Made by a program: the position numbers and the translations under genes. From Pictodentalium vernedei (Eukaryota > Mollusca > Scaphopoda > Dentaliida > Dentaliidae): 64,000 nucleotides of DNA. The stretch is taken from the NCBI GenBank assembly GCA_031216915.1, contig CM062294.1, forward strand, positions 388,793,217 through 388,857,216, given 5' to 3'. The notes beneath the pieces were generated by a model, which ran no database searches, was not told the DNA's origin, and saw nothing but the letters and a program-made list of their open reading frames with translations. Below are positions 34,461-46,065 of the stretch, piece after piece; positions within the stretch are counted from its first letter, which is position 1; every line of letters starts with the position of its first letter.

Positions 34461-35564
34461 TGAAGGGAAGAGACGACCAAAGCACAAACACCAGTGAAAA
34501 GGAGGAAAAACCAGCAACAACAGAGAATGTGGGCCTGCAAGTGACTCAAAAACTGTGTGGGTAGGGGGGTGATTAACGTTTTGTTTTCTTATTCTTTTGG
34601 ATTCCATGGAAGTCACAAATTATCATATTTATTTTTATATATATGTATTAAAATTGTTTTTGGTGAACCCTTGTTGATTCATGCTTTTTGATGAAAAGTC
34701 ACGGAACCCTTCAGGATAAGAACCACCCCATCAAAAGTGAAAAGGGTGGTTTCGTCACAATGAGACATATGTTCACGCACGGATTCAGGCGACACTCCTT
34801 GAGTTTTGGCTGAATACGCGGCATGAATCTATTTCTTCCAGCAGCGAAAAAGCCTGGTTTCCAACAACGCACAACCTGCATGGATGTGGGTCGGGTATTT
34901 TGCTCAAATTACCACAAACAATTCGTACGCAAAGGAATACCTGAAAAAACAGCAGGCTTCTTGCACAATGACCTTAGTGGATGCCAGGACTCAGACTATT
35001 GAGAAAGCGTCCACTTGTGCCGATGATGACCCGACAACATCACTGTCCACAGAAGCCCTCACAGCTGAGATTCTACGCAAATGTGCTGAAGAACCTCAGG
35101 ACTAATGTTAGGCTACTTAATACCAGAAACATCCCCCCCCCCCCCCCTCCCAGTAAACATTACCTCCGACCCAAACGGTCCTAGTAACAAGTCCAGGCTA
35201 ATGCCCAAGTAGGACCCACCCCTCCCATGACCTCTGACAAAGAGGTCACAGGTTATAGTTCAACAAGAAGTGGCAATTTGACCTTTTGACCCAGAGGTGG
35301 TGCAGTCGCCCCAGATGGCTGCATCCACCATGTTACCTCAGGATGACCCGGTCATGTCCTCACTTAACCCTGTCATGAAACCCTCTCAAGGGGGTATAAA
35401 AGGGAATGGGCAACAGTGACCTCTGGCTTTCATGCCACCAAAGAAGAACGCAACAGTTCGAAACTAGTTTGGCTCAGCAAAGCTCGACTTAGCAACACAA
35501 TAACCTTTGAACTTAGGCTAACCTCCATTATATATATTATATTTTTTACATCTCCAACTTTCTA
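34461..35564. other. Gene-less stretch with a TATA-like site
   Basis: A frame at 34884-35105 (73 codons, YAKEYLKKQQASCTM, LTAEILRKCAEEP) looks protein-like but matches no family I recognise. A 15-base C run lies at 35133-35147. A GGGGGTATAAAAGGG box lies at 35393-35407 with an ordinary promoter spacing to CAGTGACCTC. It may be the end of an unidentified element. Confidence 0.35.
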
Positions 35565-36234
35565 ATCTGGCACAAGCAGAGTTAACAGCAGTTAGACACC
35601 AAGTGTACCATCAATGTGTGCAGTACACCACTGACAGTCAAGACAGCCAACCTGGCTATGTCATTCCCCAACAGTATATATTCTATATTAAAAAACAAAC
35701 AAATAGTCATTCATTACTGACAGACCTGTAGAAATTGTGATTTGTGAATATTGCATTTTTCAATGTGATAATATAACTTAATGATTTACTATGTATATTC
35801 TTTTTTTGAATGTCAACTGTTGAATAAATAATCTAATTTATTCTAATCTAACCTTTAGTACACAGTGCCACTGTGGCCCCACATGGGTAATCAGGATTCA
35901 GTGTCTTGACAAGGACATAGCATAGATCATACAGGGCAGGATCAAACCTTTGACCTTTCAGTTTAACCCTTTATCTAACATGAAAAGCAGAGGACACTTG
36001 CAAAAAAAAATTCTTAAATAACTAATTTTTTTCATTTTTTGTCTCAAAAACATAGGTTATGACCCCTCATTAGAACGAGCCCGACGGGTAGTCATGACCT
36101 ATGTTTTTGAGACAAAAAATGACAAAATAATGAAAATTAATTGGCGATTTTTTAGAATTGCGCTGGCTGGTTTTGGCTGTTACGTTGGGTAAAGGGTTAA
36201 AGTCAAATGCTCTAACCAATAAGCTACTGTGCTC
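35565..36234 (-). repeat. SINE, antisense, split by a TTAA MITE
   Basis: SINE pieces at 35565-35660 and 35862-35962 resume at 36201-36234 (CTCTAACCAATAAGCTACTG, the tRNA-like head). The gap 35963-36200 is MITE A1; the gap 35660-35861 is another AT-rich segment of unknown nature. Confidence 0.65.
35963..36200. mobile_element. TTAA MITE family A, copy A1
   Basis: TTAA on both sides. Ends are TTAACCCTTTATCTAAC / GTTGGGTAAAGGGTTAA. The interior forms a long hairpin: TTTGTCTCAAAAACATAGG pairs with CCTATGTTTTTGAGACAAA. Confidence 0.85.
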
Positions 36235-36242
36235 CCTCTTAC

Positions 36243-36435
36243 TCTGATATCAAAATTTCTAAATTTGAAACAGTAAATTTTTCCCATAAGGGAACTAGGA
36301 ATTTGAGCAATTCAATCTTGTTTGACAGAGCTTATTGAGCTTTATCAAAGAAAGCCGAATTGTTTATATTCCCAGTGGCATTATTGGAAAAAAATTTGCT
36401 GATTGAAATATGGGCATAAGTGTACAGAGTATTAA
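36243..36435. mobile_element. TTAA MITE family B, copy B1
   Basis: Interior hairpin TCTTGTTTGACAGAGC / GAGCTTTATCAAAGA between arms TTTTTCCCATAA and the GGAAAAAAATTTGC region. It ends at TTAA 36432-36435, which is also the first base group of the next MITE. The left end has eroded. Confidence 0.65.
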
Positions 36436-36668
36436 CCCTCTGAAGCCAAATGGCTATTTTTCCCAGTCGAGGATCGTGATACGACCTGAATTCAAGAGAT
36501 AGTTGCTCAGTGAATTTGTGTGGTAGACCAATCAAGATTTTCAATGTGCAGTCACAAGGCTGCATGTTGAAATATTGACTGATCTTCCCCCAAGTAACAA
36601 ATATAGACTCTATCAGTTGATGGCTCTGAACTGGACATGGTATGTACCATGAGGGTCCATAGAGTTAA
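36432..36668. mobile_element. TTAA MITE family C, copy C1
   Basis: TTAACCCTCTGAAGCC at the left, GAGTTAA at the right. The core has TAGACCAATCAAGATTTTCA and its inverted partner TGAAATATTGACTGATC around GCAG..GGCTGC. Confidence 0.75.
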
Positions 36669-37455
36669 AGTAACATAATTTATTTGCTTGAGTTCCACAA
36701 CTGATTCCAACATGAGATGTTCAAGCAGCCCAGTTGCTAAATCTAATTTGGAATTTGAGTAAATGAGATCATAAGTGTGCAGGGCTGAAAAATTCCACCC
36801 TAAGTCTATTTTTTAACAAGGAATTGAACTCTGCTGTACGATAAATAAGCTCAGAAGTTTGAACAAAAATCTGTGCCAGTTTTGAAGACATTTAGCAATT
36901 TGGGGGTTCGGTGAAACAGTTCTGAAGCCCATCAAATCAGAGATACTAAAAGGATGTATTTTGGCAGCAGAATGTGAAAAGTTGAATTTTTTGGTTATTT
37001 CTGTTGCTTTTCATATAAATAAGTTCTGATTTCTCTGAAAAAGTAATTCTATTACCATTTTGGTTATTGACTCAGTTTCCATTCTTTATTGTGTTATTAT
37101 TGTTAGGAGAAAAAACTGTAATAACATACAAGGAAAGCGATAAACAGGAAGCTACATATTATTTCTATTCAGTGCAATGATTGGTATGTTAGTTGACTTT
37201 TATTTCGTTAACTCCTGGAACACTGATAAACACCTTGGCTGCTGCTCAAATTTGGTTGCAGATCAGTTATTTCACCAGCAATTTTGCTGAGGAAATTAAA
37301 CAAACAGCACAAAAACAAAACACTCCATGTAAAATTCTAGACAAGTGGTTCATCAGAAACGATTTTAAAATTTTCATAATCTCTCTTATTGACTCAATCG
37401 CGCTTGACAACATGAGTTAAAGCCTCGTAACAGGGTGGGGGAAGGGGAGAGGGGG

Positions 37456-37579
37456 GAGTAGCACATTCCAATGAAGGGTCACAAACCAAACTATGCTTCT
37501 GAGGCACAAAATAATGCAAACTGAATGGAGATTTTTGTGAATAGCGCTGGCCGGTTTTTGGCATTGGGTAAAGGGTTAA
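37456..37579. mobile_element. TTAA MITE family A, right half only
   Basis: ATTCCAATGAAGGGTCACA followed by GCGCTGGCCGGTTTTTGGC and TTGGGTAAAGGGTTAA. The left half is not recognised. Confidence 0.6.
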
Positions 37580-37879
37580 GGAACCTTTTAGACAATTTTT
37601 AGAGAATTCCAAGCATATGCATACTGAGTAAGACTTCTGATTCCTACAATACAGATATCATATAACACCCAGAAGCTGAATTCGAGTCCACTCGCCTTCG
37701 ATGCTGTACAGTTGTTTGATGTAATAGTGAATCTAAGCAGTTGTTTTCTGTCAGGTGTCGTCTGCTTATTCAGGCAGATGATTCTTGACTTAAAACAACT
37801 ACTAGGACATAAGTCTTAATACCTTTTAATGATAAATAAATTCTTTTTATATTCCAAGACTTGAGAGAGTTAAAACACT

Positions 37880-38003
37880 GAGGCATTCTTAAAAATCAAG
37901 AACTTTCAAGGCCAATACTGTACACATTTCAAGTCCTTTCAAGGCTTTGAAACACACATTTTTCACTTCAAGGAATTTCATTGTTTTTGAGGACCACAAT
38001 TCA
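37880..38003. repeat. Diverged TTCAAGGA-type repeat
   Basis: AACTTTCAAGGCC, AGTCCTTTCAAGGC and TTCAAGGAATTTC recur, ending in ATTCACCCTGAAAG. It is related to the flanks of the piggyBac relic at 23.2-24.3 kb. Confidence 0.55.
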
Positions 38004-38025
38004 CCCTGAAAGTTTAAAGAGGAAA

Positions 38026-38269
38026 TTAATTCTTTACCAAACGAATCAACAGCAACCACCCACATAATTTACAAAATGAGTAGTTGAAAAAACCCACATT
38101 TTTCATAAAATTTCTAACAAAACCACATCATGTGACCCCCTCATTAGAATGAGCTCATTCCAATGAGGGGGCACACACATGATATGGTTTTGTTGAAATG
38201 TTCTGAAAACTTTACAAATTAAAATAATTAAATAAATTTTTATATCATGTGCGTTCGGTAAAGGGTTAA
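38026..38269. mobile_element. TTAA MITE family A, copy A2
   Basis: TTAATTCTTTACCAAACG to GGTAAAGGGTTAA. Centre hairpin AACAAAACCACATCATGTGA..CATTAGAATGAGCTC / GAGCTCATTCCAATG. Its right TTAA (38266-38269) is the left TTAA of copy A3. Confidence 0.85.
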
Positions 38270-38514
38270 CCCTTTACCCAACGAATCGCCCGCATCCGCC
38301 CGCATAATATGCAAATTCAGCAGTTGAAAAAATATTATTTTTCAAAAAATTTCAACAAAACCATATCATGTGACCCCTCGTTGGAACGAGCTCATTGAGC
38401 TCATTCCAATGAGGAGTCACATGATATGGTTTTGTTGAAATTTTTTAAAAAATTAAAAAAAATTATATTTAAAATAATAAATTTTGATATCGTCTGTGTT
38501 GGGTAAAGGGTTAA
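38266..38514. mobile_element. TTAA MITE family A, copy A3
   Basis: TTAACCCTTTACCCAACG to TTGGGTAAAGGGTTAA. AACAAAACCATATCATGTGA pairs with TCACATGATATGGTTTTGTT around GAGCTCATTGAGCTC. The best-preserved copy, useful as the family reference. Confidence 0.9.
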
Positions 38515-38929
38515 CTGAAAATATTTTGAAATGCAGTCAATACTTTTATCTCAACACAGTTTTTTGTGCAGAATTACAAGAAAGAATATTCTTTCAGAGT
38601 AGTTCTTGGGTAATTTGCAACATCATAATCATTTGAGAGGATTTCATCACTTCACCCAAACAAGGAAGGAAAGTTTTAATGAATAAATAACTAAATCTGA
38701 TAACAAGGGATATTTTATTTGAAAGAATCTCACACTGATGAACATGACACTGTATATCATTAGCAGGCTATTTTGTACTTGCAGATCAGAATATTGGTAT
38801 CAAATGTTCTACCAATCAATATCTCCTCATGAATTTTAATGATTTGTTTTCCATTTGAGATTTAGGAACAATAAATTTGTAATATTACATATGTAGCTCT
38901 TCTAATGCTCACAACACTAAGATTATCAA

Positions 38930-39082
38930 TTCACCCCTCTGCACACTGATGTGAAAATGCAGAAATTTCAAGCTGCAAAGTTTTCCCGTAATGCAGCTGA
39001 GAATTTACCCAATGAGATCTGTCAAACAAGACTTAATTTGTTCATTTCCTAATTGCATTATGGGATATATTTCCAGGGTGAG
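38930..39082. mobile_element. TTAA MITE family B, copy B2 (partial)
   Basis: CCCCTCTGCACACTGATGTG at the left, TTTCAAGCTGCAAAGTTTTC, half of the GAGATCTGTCAAACAAGA hairpin, and TTGCATTATGGGATAT at the right. The left hairpin arm is missing. Confidence 0.65.
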
Positions 39083-39481
39083 ATTTTCAAAATCTTTTAG
39101 CCGGATTTCACCTTTTTAGTTCTTCCATAAATATGTAGTAGATAAAAGCTTCATCTACTAATTTCCAAAGTTTCAAACAAAATCCTATGTACAGTCAAAA
39201 GATAGGGTGACCTCTAAATATTTTTGGTTTTCATGGCTGAGGTCAAAATTTTAAGTAACTGAAATTTCAGTTCACTTTTGCTATCCTGATCAGAGCCTTA
39301 TCTAACTGCATACCATGTTTCAATATTATATTGTGACTGGTCATTTTCGAGAACTTTTGTCCCCCTCCATCCTTCTCTCCATCCTCTTTTTTGAGTCAAA
39401 AGAAGTGTGATAAAAATAATATCAAATTGTAAAAGTACACAACTTAAGTAAATCCAGAGTGCAGAAAATGTTTGAAGAATG

Positions 39482-39737
39482 TTTATCAACCATGGCAAGA
39501 AGAGGACACCTGCAAAAACGTTTTTGAATATCTAAATGTTTTTCTATTTTACCTCCACAATGTAGCACATGATCACTCATTGGAATGAGCTTATGGCCAC
39601 TCACTGGGATGAACTCGATGAGCTCATTCCACCGAGGAATCACAAAAATTAGAAGAAATAAACTAATAAAGTTTGAATGTCAATTTTTGTGAATAGCGGT
39701 AGCCATATATGGGATTATGTTGAGTAAAGGGGGTTAA
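39482..39737. mobile_element. TTAA MITE family A, copy A4 (diverged)
   Basis: GAAGAGGACACCTGCAAAAAC near the left, GATCACTCATTGGAATGAGC at the centre, GAGTAAAGGGGGTTAA at the right (39734-39737). It resembles A1 more than A3. Confidence 0.7.
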
Positions 39738-40046
39738 TTTAGGGAAACCTGTGTTATGTAAAGCAGTTAGGTATCTAAATATTTATTTAAGTGTGACTGT
39801 TTTCATTTCACAGAACATGCCTTTAATGATCAGGTTTATCTTTTCAAGTATTTCACCATTTTATATCCATCAAAACACATGATCATCTGCAAATAATAAG
39901 AAGTACCTGTTTCCTATATTTCTAAAGGTCAGAGATTGCTTTCTCCAGAAAACCACAAGTTTCAATTTCTGTTTGATAAAATTGGATAAGAAATTCCAGA
40001 AAAGCAGGTGATACATTTGTCTTGATGTTAGGAGCCAGTTGTACCA

Positions 40047-40297
40047 TTAACTCTTTATCCAACGAATCGGTCACATCTGCCCATGTAATATACAAATTAA
40101 TCAGTTGAAAAACATAGATTTTTCAGTACATTTCAAGAAAAAAAAACATATTAAGTGACCAATTCATTGGAATGGGGCTCATCAAGCTCGTCCAATGAGG
40201 GGGTCACATGACATGGTTTTGTTGAAATTTTCTAAAAAAAAAACCCAATAATTAAAATAATAAATTTTGATATCCTATGCATTGGGTAAAGCGTTAA
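40047..40297. mobile_element. TTAA MITE family A, copy A5
   Basis: TTAACTCTTTATCCAACG to TTGGGTAAAGCGTTAA. AAGTGACCAATTCATTGG pairs imperfectly with the CCAATGAGGGGGTCACATG side. Confidence 0.8.
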
Positions 40298-40461
40298 CCC
40301 AAATGAGACCCTCCAAGTCTACAATAGTAAAGCCCACTTAATTGGATACTTTGGCTTTTCTTAATTCAATAACTCTGTTAATTGCTGTATATAACTTAAA
40401 AACACCAAACCATTTACCAACCTGAACACTGATTGCATATAGGACAAATAGTAAAATCCTT

Positions 40462-40708
40462 TTAATATTTCACCAAAAGAATGGTCCGCCTCCGGCCACG
40501 CAATTTACAAATTGAGCATTTGAAAAAAATAATTTTTTTCCAAATATTTCAACAAAACCATATGATGTGACCTCCACACTGGAAGGAGCTTGATGGAGCT
40601 TGTTACAATGAGGGTGTCACATATGATTTTGTTGAAGTTTTTTGAAAAATTAAAAAAAAAAAATTCAAATAACAAATTTTGACATTGTGTTGTTGGGTAA
40701 AGGGTTAA
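40462..40708. mobile_element. TTAA MITE family A, copy A6
   Basis: TTAATATTTCACCAAAAG to TTGGGTAAAGGGTTAA. AACAAAACCATATGATGTGA faces GTCACATATGATTTTGTT. Nested in the Tigger-like composite. Confidence 0.8.
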
Positions 40709-41156
40709 TTGAATAATAAATCTTATGATCTATCAAAGAATTATTATGACCTTGGCCCTGCTAATCTCAAATTTAAGATTGAATCGAATCAGACTGAATC
40801 GAATCAGTCAGAGGAGTTTAAATCAAACTGAATCTCAATGCTCTTTTTATGTTGCAGATATTACACCTCACAACTGTAAGCATTGTCAGTGTCCACTTAC
40901 TGGTACAGAGGAAACCACTTAATTGGATATCTCTTAACTGAATAACCCTGTTAATTTAATATAATTTCCCAACACAAAACCATTTACCATTCATCCAGTA
41001 CAAATTTGACCTGTTAACTGAAGATAGGTTTTTGAGTAAACTCTTGTTAATTGAATAAAAAATCTCTTAACATGTCGAGAAATTACCCTGATTCTCCCCA
41101 GTTTTCCTTTGTTTATAGACCTATTTGGCCTCAGTACATACAATACAGGCATTTAA

Positions 41157-41213
41157 TCTATTATATCTTGTTTGACAGAGCTCATGGAGCTCTGTCAAAC
41201 AAGATATAATAGA
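41157..41213. repeat. Perfect hairpin, 27-bp arms, ATG loop
   Basis: The arms contain TATCTTGTTTGACAGAGCTC and GAGCTCTGTCAAACAAGATA. Close relatives occur at 11368, 36312, 49880, 51056, 58937 and 62070 in two different MITE contexts. Confidence 0.9.
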
Positions 41214-41999
41214 ATAAATGCAAAGTTTATCTCTAGAATACAGGAAAGTTACACAATCCCTGTTAATTGAATATTCCTGTTAATTGAATAATTTTCATTG
41301 GCAAAGTGGCTATTCAATTAACAGGGTTCCACTCTACTGAATGCAACATGACTCATCTGCTTGGTAAAATCCATCAAAAAAAAGAGAATTACCCCCAGTA
41401 TACCAGAATGTAGTGAAAATATTTTCAGAAGTGGAATTTTAACTCTTGTATTATTAGATCTCCTGTCCAGGCGACAGGACAGTAGAAGAGTTCAAGATGA
41501 GACACCTGGCTAGATTTTGAGAACAACTCAACGATTAAAAAGTTTCTTAATCTGCATGACTCAAACTGAAGCAAATCATCAGGCCGATTTTGAATTGAAT
41601 TGAATTCCAAAACTTCACAGGGTAGTACTCTGACCACTGATTTCCTGGCCTACATTCATAGCCATGACCAAATTTGATGAAAAAGTTATGAAGATTACTA
41701 AGTGGGTTAAGAGTTAATGTTCGGAGTTCAATTTGAAGGAAAGATATCGTATTCATTGTGTGTTGTTTCACCAAAACAAATTCCCAATTGGACCCTACAT
41801 AACGCAAATTTTAGGAATTGCCTGGGCCCCGGACCCTTTCCCAAAGAGGGCAGAGGAATCCCTGAAGATGATTTATACACATAAAATAATTGATGGTTCC
41901 ACAAATAATGCTATAAGCTTGTTCACCGATACATCAATGCTTTCATTCTGACATACACCAACTGTGCTGTTTCCTTGGTGAAAGCTCTTGATCCCAATT

Positions 42000-42510
42000 G
42001 CCCACGAGGGGGGCATGGTGGCACTGTGTAGTGTGTACTAAAGCGTACTGCACATTGATAGTGCTCTTGCCTTCAACTGCTGATAACTCTGCTTGTGCTG
42101 GGTTATTAAGTTGGACCCAGGTGAGTCTGACCGTTGTTCATCACTGCTCAGTGATTTTCTGGATACAAAGGCTTACTCCAACCATAGTAATGTCCAACAT
42201 GATGTGACCCTGATTCAGGCCTATAAATTCATTTATGTTGGGGACACTGTTTTGACCCAATTTGGGGACATTAAAACCAGAAATAACAGTTTTATCCTGT
42301 TACGTTTTATTGTCATGCTTTTCTTTGTGTTTCTATGGTCATATTGTGATGGAAGTTATTCTAAAATGCAGAATAGGCACAGAGAATTTATATATTTTTC
42401 TTGATGCCTTCACACCTTCTCTAATTTGGGGACACCTGAAGAAGGTGTGAAATTGGGGTAATCAAAATGCCTGCCTGATTGTTGAAAGTGTCATTAAATC
42501 ACAATAAACA
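42000..42510 (+). repeat. SINE, sense, split by a hAT-type MITE
   Basis: GGGCATGGTGGCACTGTGTA, GTACTGCACATTGATAG and TCTGCTTGTGCTGGGTTA run to CCCTGATT. The MITE 42216-42473 follows, then GTTGAAAGTGTCATTAAATC, the normal SINE tail. Confidence 0.75.
42216..42473. mobile_element. hAT-type MITE (CAGGCCT family), copy 1
   Basis: Starts CAGGCCTATAAATTC, ends AAATGCCTG. Seven bases CCTGATT are duplicated on both sides (8 with one mismatch). It is homologous throughout to 44620-44879. Confidence 0.75.
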
Positions 42511-42789
42511 ATAATATTGATATATTGTCCCTTGAGGGTAACAAGGTACTATCTGCAATGATTTAGCAATGCAGATGGTGTTTTGGTGCACTCCAGTGAT
42601 CAAAATGGATATATGAGTAAATTTAGTAGTTTCTGCAACATCAAAATGAAAATGTTAATGACACTGCAGCTCAACTTGACTGTGTGTAGTGTTTGATGAA
42701 AAGGATAAAGTCCAATGTTCATGAAAGGATTATGAAATAAGACAAGAATCGTGATAATTGAGAATATGTTAATTTCTGTTCCCTACATG

Positions 42790-43910
42790 TCATGCTTTCA
42801 ATAAGAATAATCTGAGGTGTAGACTGTACTAAAAAATTGCAGTCTGGGTTGATGTGGCCCTCACAGTTAATGTATGTCAACCAAAGTTACAGTAAAATAA
42901 TTCCAAAATGAGTCATTACAATGAAATCCCTTCATAAATATGACTCGTAGACTTTGCTAAAGAAATGTAGGTCACATGCTGGTCCGGCAGTCACGGTTGA
43001 TAGATCATGACCAAAATAGGATAGTCTCATCTAGATATCATATTGATTTATCCTACTAAGTTACAATGAAATTCCTTCATAAAAACAACCTGTAGACAGT
43101 GCTAAAGGTTTGGGGGTTTTGGGCTTTCGCAGCCATCACAGTTGACCATTTGTAACGGCTGACCGATTGTGACCAAAATAGGACAGTCTCATCTAGACAT
43201 TGTACCAAGTTATCCTTCTTGGTTACAAAGAAATCGCTTCATAAATATGAACTGTAGACTGTGCTAAACAAATCTAGATCACGTGCTTGTGCATCCACCA
43301 TAGTTGGCCGATCATGGCCAAAATACGATGTTCTCATCTAGACATTATACCGAGTTATCCTACCAATTTACAATGAAATCCCTTCATAAATGCAACATGC
43401 AGACTGTACTAAAGGAAGCTAGGTGACGTGCCCCTACGGCCATCATGGGTGACTGAACTCAACCAAAATAGGACGTTCTCATCTAGACATTATACAGAGT
43501 CATCCTACCAAGTTACAATGAAATCCCTTCATAAATACAACCTGTAGACTGTGCTAAGGTTTCCGGGATCGCGCAGCCATCACGCTTGACAGATTACAAC
43601 CAAAAGGAGACAACCTCATCTAGACTTGACCATGATCACAGTTGACAGATCACAACCAAAAGGAGACGTTCTCATCTAGACTTGACCATGATCACGGTTG
43701 ACAGATCACAACCAAAAGGAGACATTCTCATCTAGACTTGACCATGGACCTGCATATGAAATTTCAAGATGATTGGACAAGAACTACAGGGTGGAGCCTG
43801 TGCTAAAGAAAATGTGAACAGACTAACAGACATCACAGACTAACAGGCTTCCGCACGTGTGATGGCAATAGCTAGCTTATCTTGACTTTATCAAGTTAAG
43901 CTAAAAATGA
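42790..43910 (+). mobile_element. Tandem-repeat element with 145-bp and 56-bp arrays, 3' hairpin
   Basis: Units of ~142-163 bp (CTTCATAAATA..TGTAGACTGTGCTAA at 42932, 43074, 43237, 43381, 43527) give way to a 56-bp array (TAGACTTGACCATG at 43621, 43677, 43733). Then come an AGACTAACAGACATCACAGA tract and a 3' hairpin AGCTTA.CTTGA / TCAAG.TAAGCT (43874-43902) followed by AAAAA. Non-coding. The left end is approximate. Confidence 0.75.
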
Positions 43911-43914
43911 ACAG

Positions 43915-43951
43915 GGGGGGGGGGGGGGAGGTGGGGGGGGGGGGGGGGGGG
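43915..43951. repeat. Poly-G tract
   Basis: About 35 nearly uninterrupted G bases between two elements. It could form a G-quadruplex and is a likely sequencing or assembly trouble spot. Confidence 0.9.
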
Positions 43952-43962
43952 TTTCGTCCTCA

Positions 43963-44910
43963 TTAGCTCACCAATGCATGGCATGCAATAAACCTAGGCT
44001 TATTACAAATCTGCAAAAAATGTCCGGTCATGTATATGTACAGCAAAACTGGTCAGAAATTTTCTAAGTTCACACTTACAAAAAAGTCTAACATTGCATT
44101 AAGAAAGTCAAAAATCTCCGAAAAATATCTGTCCAAGGGTTAATGTTGTCTTATATTGATGCATTTAAGACATATATGAAATATAAAAGCAACAGTATAT
44201 CGGTGGTAGCCTCCACTCATGTATAGCAAAACAGGTCAGAAAGTTCACACTTACAAAAAAGTCTAACATTGCATTAAGAAAGTCAAAAATCTCCGAAAAA
44301 TATCTGTCCAAGGGTTAATGTTGTCTTATATTGATGCATTTAAGACATATATGAAATATAAAAGCAACAGTATATCGGTGGTAGCCTCCACTCATGTATA
44401 GCAAAACAGGTCAGAAAGTCCACACTGACAAAAAAGTCTTACATTGCAAAAACACTCTAGAAATCGAAAAAATTGGACTGGGTGAGGGTCTGTGGGTAAT
44501 TGTAAGCCATAGAAACAGTATGAGGGGCATAGTAACAGAGCAGAAAGTCAAAGTGGACTCTTACAATAACTTTAACACAAGTGTTGATGCTGACGCACCT
44601 CGGGTCATGACATAAACTCCAGGCCTTTAAATTTATTTATTTTGGGCACACCCTTATGGCCCAATTTGGGCACATTAAAACCAGAAGTAAAAGCTTTATC
44701 CTGTTATGTTTTATTGCCATGAATTTCTTTTGTGTTTCTATGGTGATAATATTATGATTGAAGTTAATCTCAAATGTGGAAGAGACACAGAATTTATATA
44801 TTTTTCTTAATGTCTTCACTCCTCCTCTAATTTGGGCACACTTGTAAACGGTGTGAATTTGGGGTAATCTAAAGGCCTGATAAACTCACACAACTTCGTT
44901 GGTGAGCTAA
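43963..44910 (+). mobile_element. Element with TTAGCTCACCAA inverted ends and 175-bp tandem
   Basis: TTAGCTCACCAA at 43963 and TTGGTGAGCTAA at 44899-44910. Core units are exactly 175 bp apart (CACAC.TACA at 44071, 44246, 44421). A hAT MITE is inserted at 44620-44879. Once it is removed, the 3' end is a hairpin CTCACACAAC TTC GTTGGTGAG, then CTAAAAAC. A fragment of the same family is at 9872-10021. Confidence 0.8.
44620..44879. mobile_element. hAT-type MITE (CAGGCCT family), copy 2, 260 bp
   Basis: Ends CAGGCCTTTAAATT and AATCTAAAGGCCTG, with a perfect 8-bp target duplication ATAAACTC (44612-44619 and 44880-44887). Eight-base duplication with CAGG-type ends is the hAT hallmark. Confidence 0.92.
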
Positions 44911-45967
44911 AAACTAAATTTGTTCCCTGCACTGATTTTTGAGAAAAAAAATTTATAAGAAAATCAATTAACTATTTTTTTCTGGCCTATATTAAACAAG
45001 CAATATTAACACCATAGGTTTCCAAGGAAAAGACAATGAAATGCACTTGCTTTATAATAAAAGAAAACCATTCCAAATCTATACAATGATGATGTCCCCC
45101 AGGAGGTTAGTATAATGACAGTGCTCCAATACAGATTCACTTGTATAGAAATAAATTGCTATCGAGCACCAGAAGACAATAGGATGGTGAATGGACAAGA
45201 GCAATGCAACATTACTCATCCTCTTTGTCCCCAAAGAGAATTGAAAATATTTCTCACATATCACATTATGTCAAGCATAACAATTGCATATTGTCATATC
45301 AAACAAAAATATTTTTTTTCTTATTCAGATACTTCACGTATCTGACTCCAAGAAAAATCAATTTGGGTTCTTGAAATATTTATGGAAAAATTGACAAATT
45401 TATTGTTTGATGTGGAGAAAATTCTGTCGTATAGTCAATACTCATATGCTGCAAGTGTTCAAAAATCTTTTAGAAAGTTTCAATGATCAATCAAACAGAA
45501 CTTCATGTCGTAAATGCATTGTTAAATTTAGAGCTTCAATCGGAAGATGAAACAATGGTGCTTACTATTACAGAATATAAGTGAACTCTATAACCTCTCA
45601 TGTGTGAAGAGTCTGGGCTCCACCCCACTACTGCAAGCCATTAAACACAGACAACTCAACAATACGCTGACAAAATGGCAAAAGAACTACTCCCTAATCA
45701 TCAATAAAACTTTTACAACTAAAATACCTGGTTATCAGGTTGTAATTATAATGTCGCACATTCTGTTCACATTCTGCTGTTAACCCCTTTATCTTATGCA
45801 ATTTTATACCAAAAACAGGGAAAGAGCCTGAGGATAAGCAGCAGGGTGCGGTCAATGCCAGGCACAATTTGCCCGTTTGACAGGAACCACTTTACTTGTA
45901 CCTGATATTCTGATCAGTAGTTTCTTGAAAGTCAGAGGAAGTTAATATGATTTTAGTAGGTTTCACC
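44911..45967. other. Gene-less stretch
   Basis: No supported gene. A 78-codon frame at 45547-45783 has no recognisable domain. Confidence 0.45.
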
Positions 45968-45968
45968 A

Positions 45969-46065
45969 GGCCTTTAAATTAATTTATTTTGGGCACAGCA
46001 TTTTGCCCTAATTTGGGCACATTAAAACCAGAAATAACAGCCTTATACTGTTAGGTTTTATCACC
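45969..46065. mobile_element. hAT-type MITE (CAGGCCT family), left fragment
   Basis: CAGGCCTTTAAATTAATTT through TTAGGTTTTATCACC, then SINE sequence. The right half is absent. Confidence 0.75.

Larger units (their letters stand above)
40322..41337. mobile_element. Tigger/pogo-like MITEs (CAGTAGAGTGGAACC family), composite
   Basis: Left ends at 40322 (AATAGTAAAGCCCACTTAATT) and 40904 (ACAGAGGAAACCACTTAATT). The right end at 41320-41337 (AACAGGGTTCCACTCTACTG) is inverted relative to them. MITE A6 sits inside at 40462-40708. A 27-bp-arm perfect hairpin lies at 41157-41213. A truncated relative starts at 48547. Confidence 0.6.

Noticed and set aside
37199-37579. A full-length TTAA MITE starting at the GTTAACTCCTGGAACACTG site
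   Set aside because: The left sequence does not pair with the right arm. Only the right half (from ~37456) matches family A.
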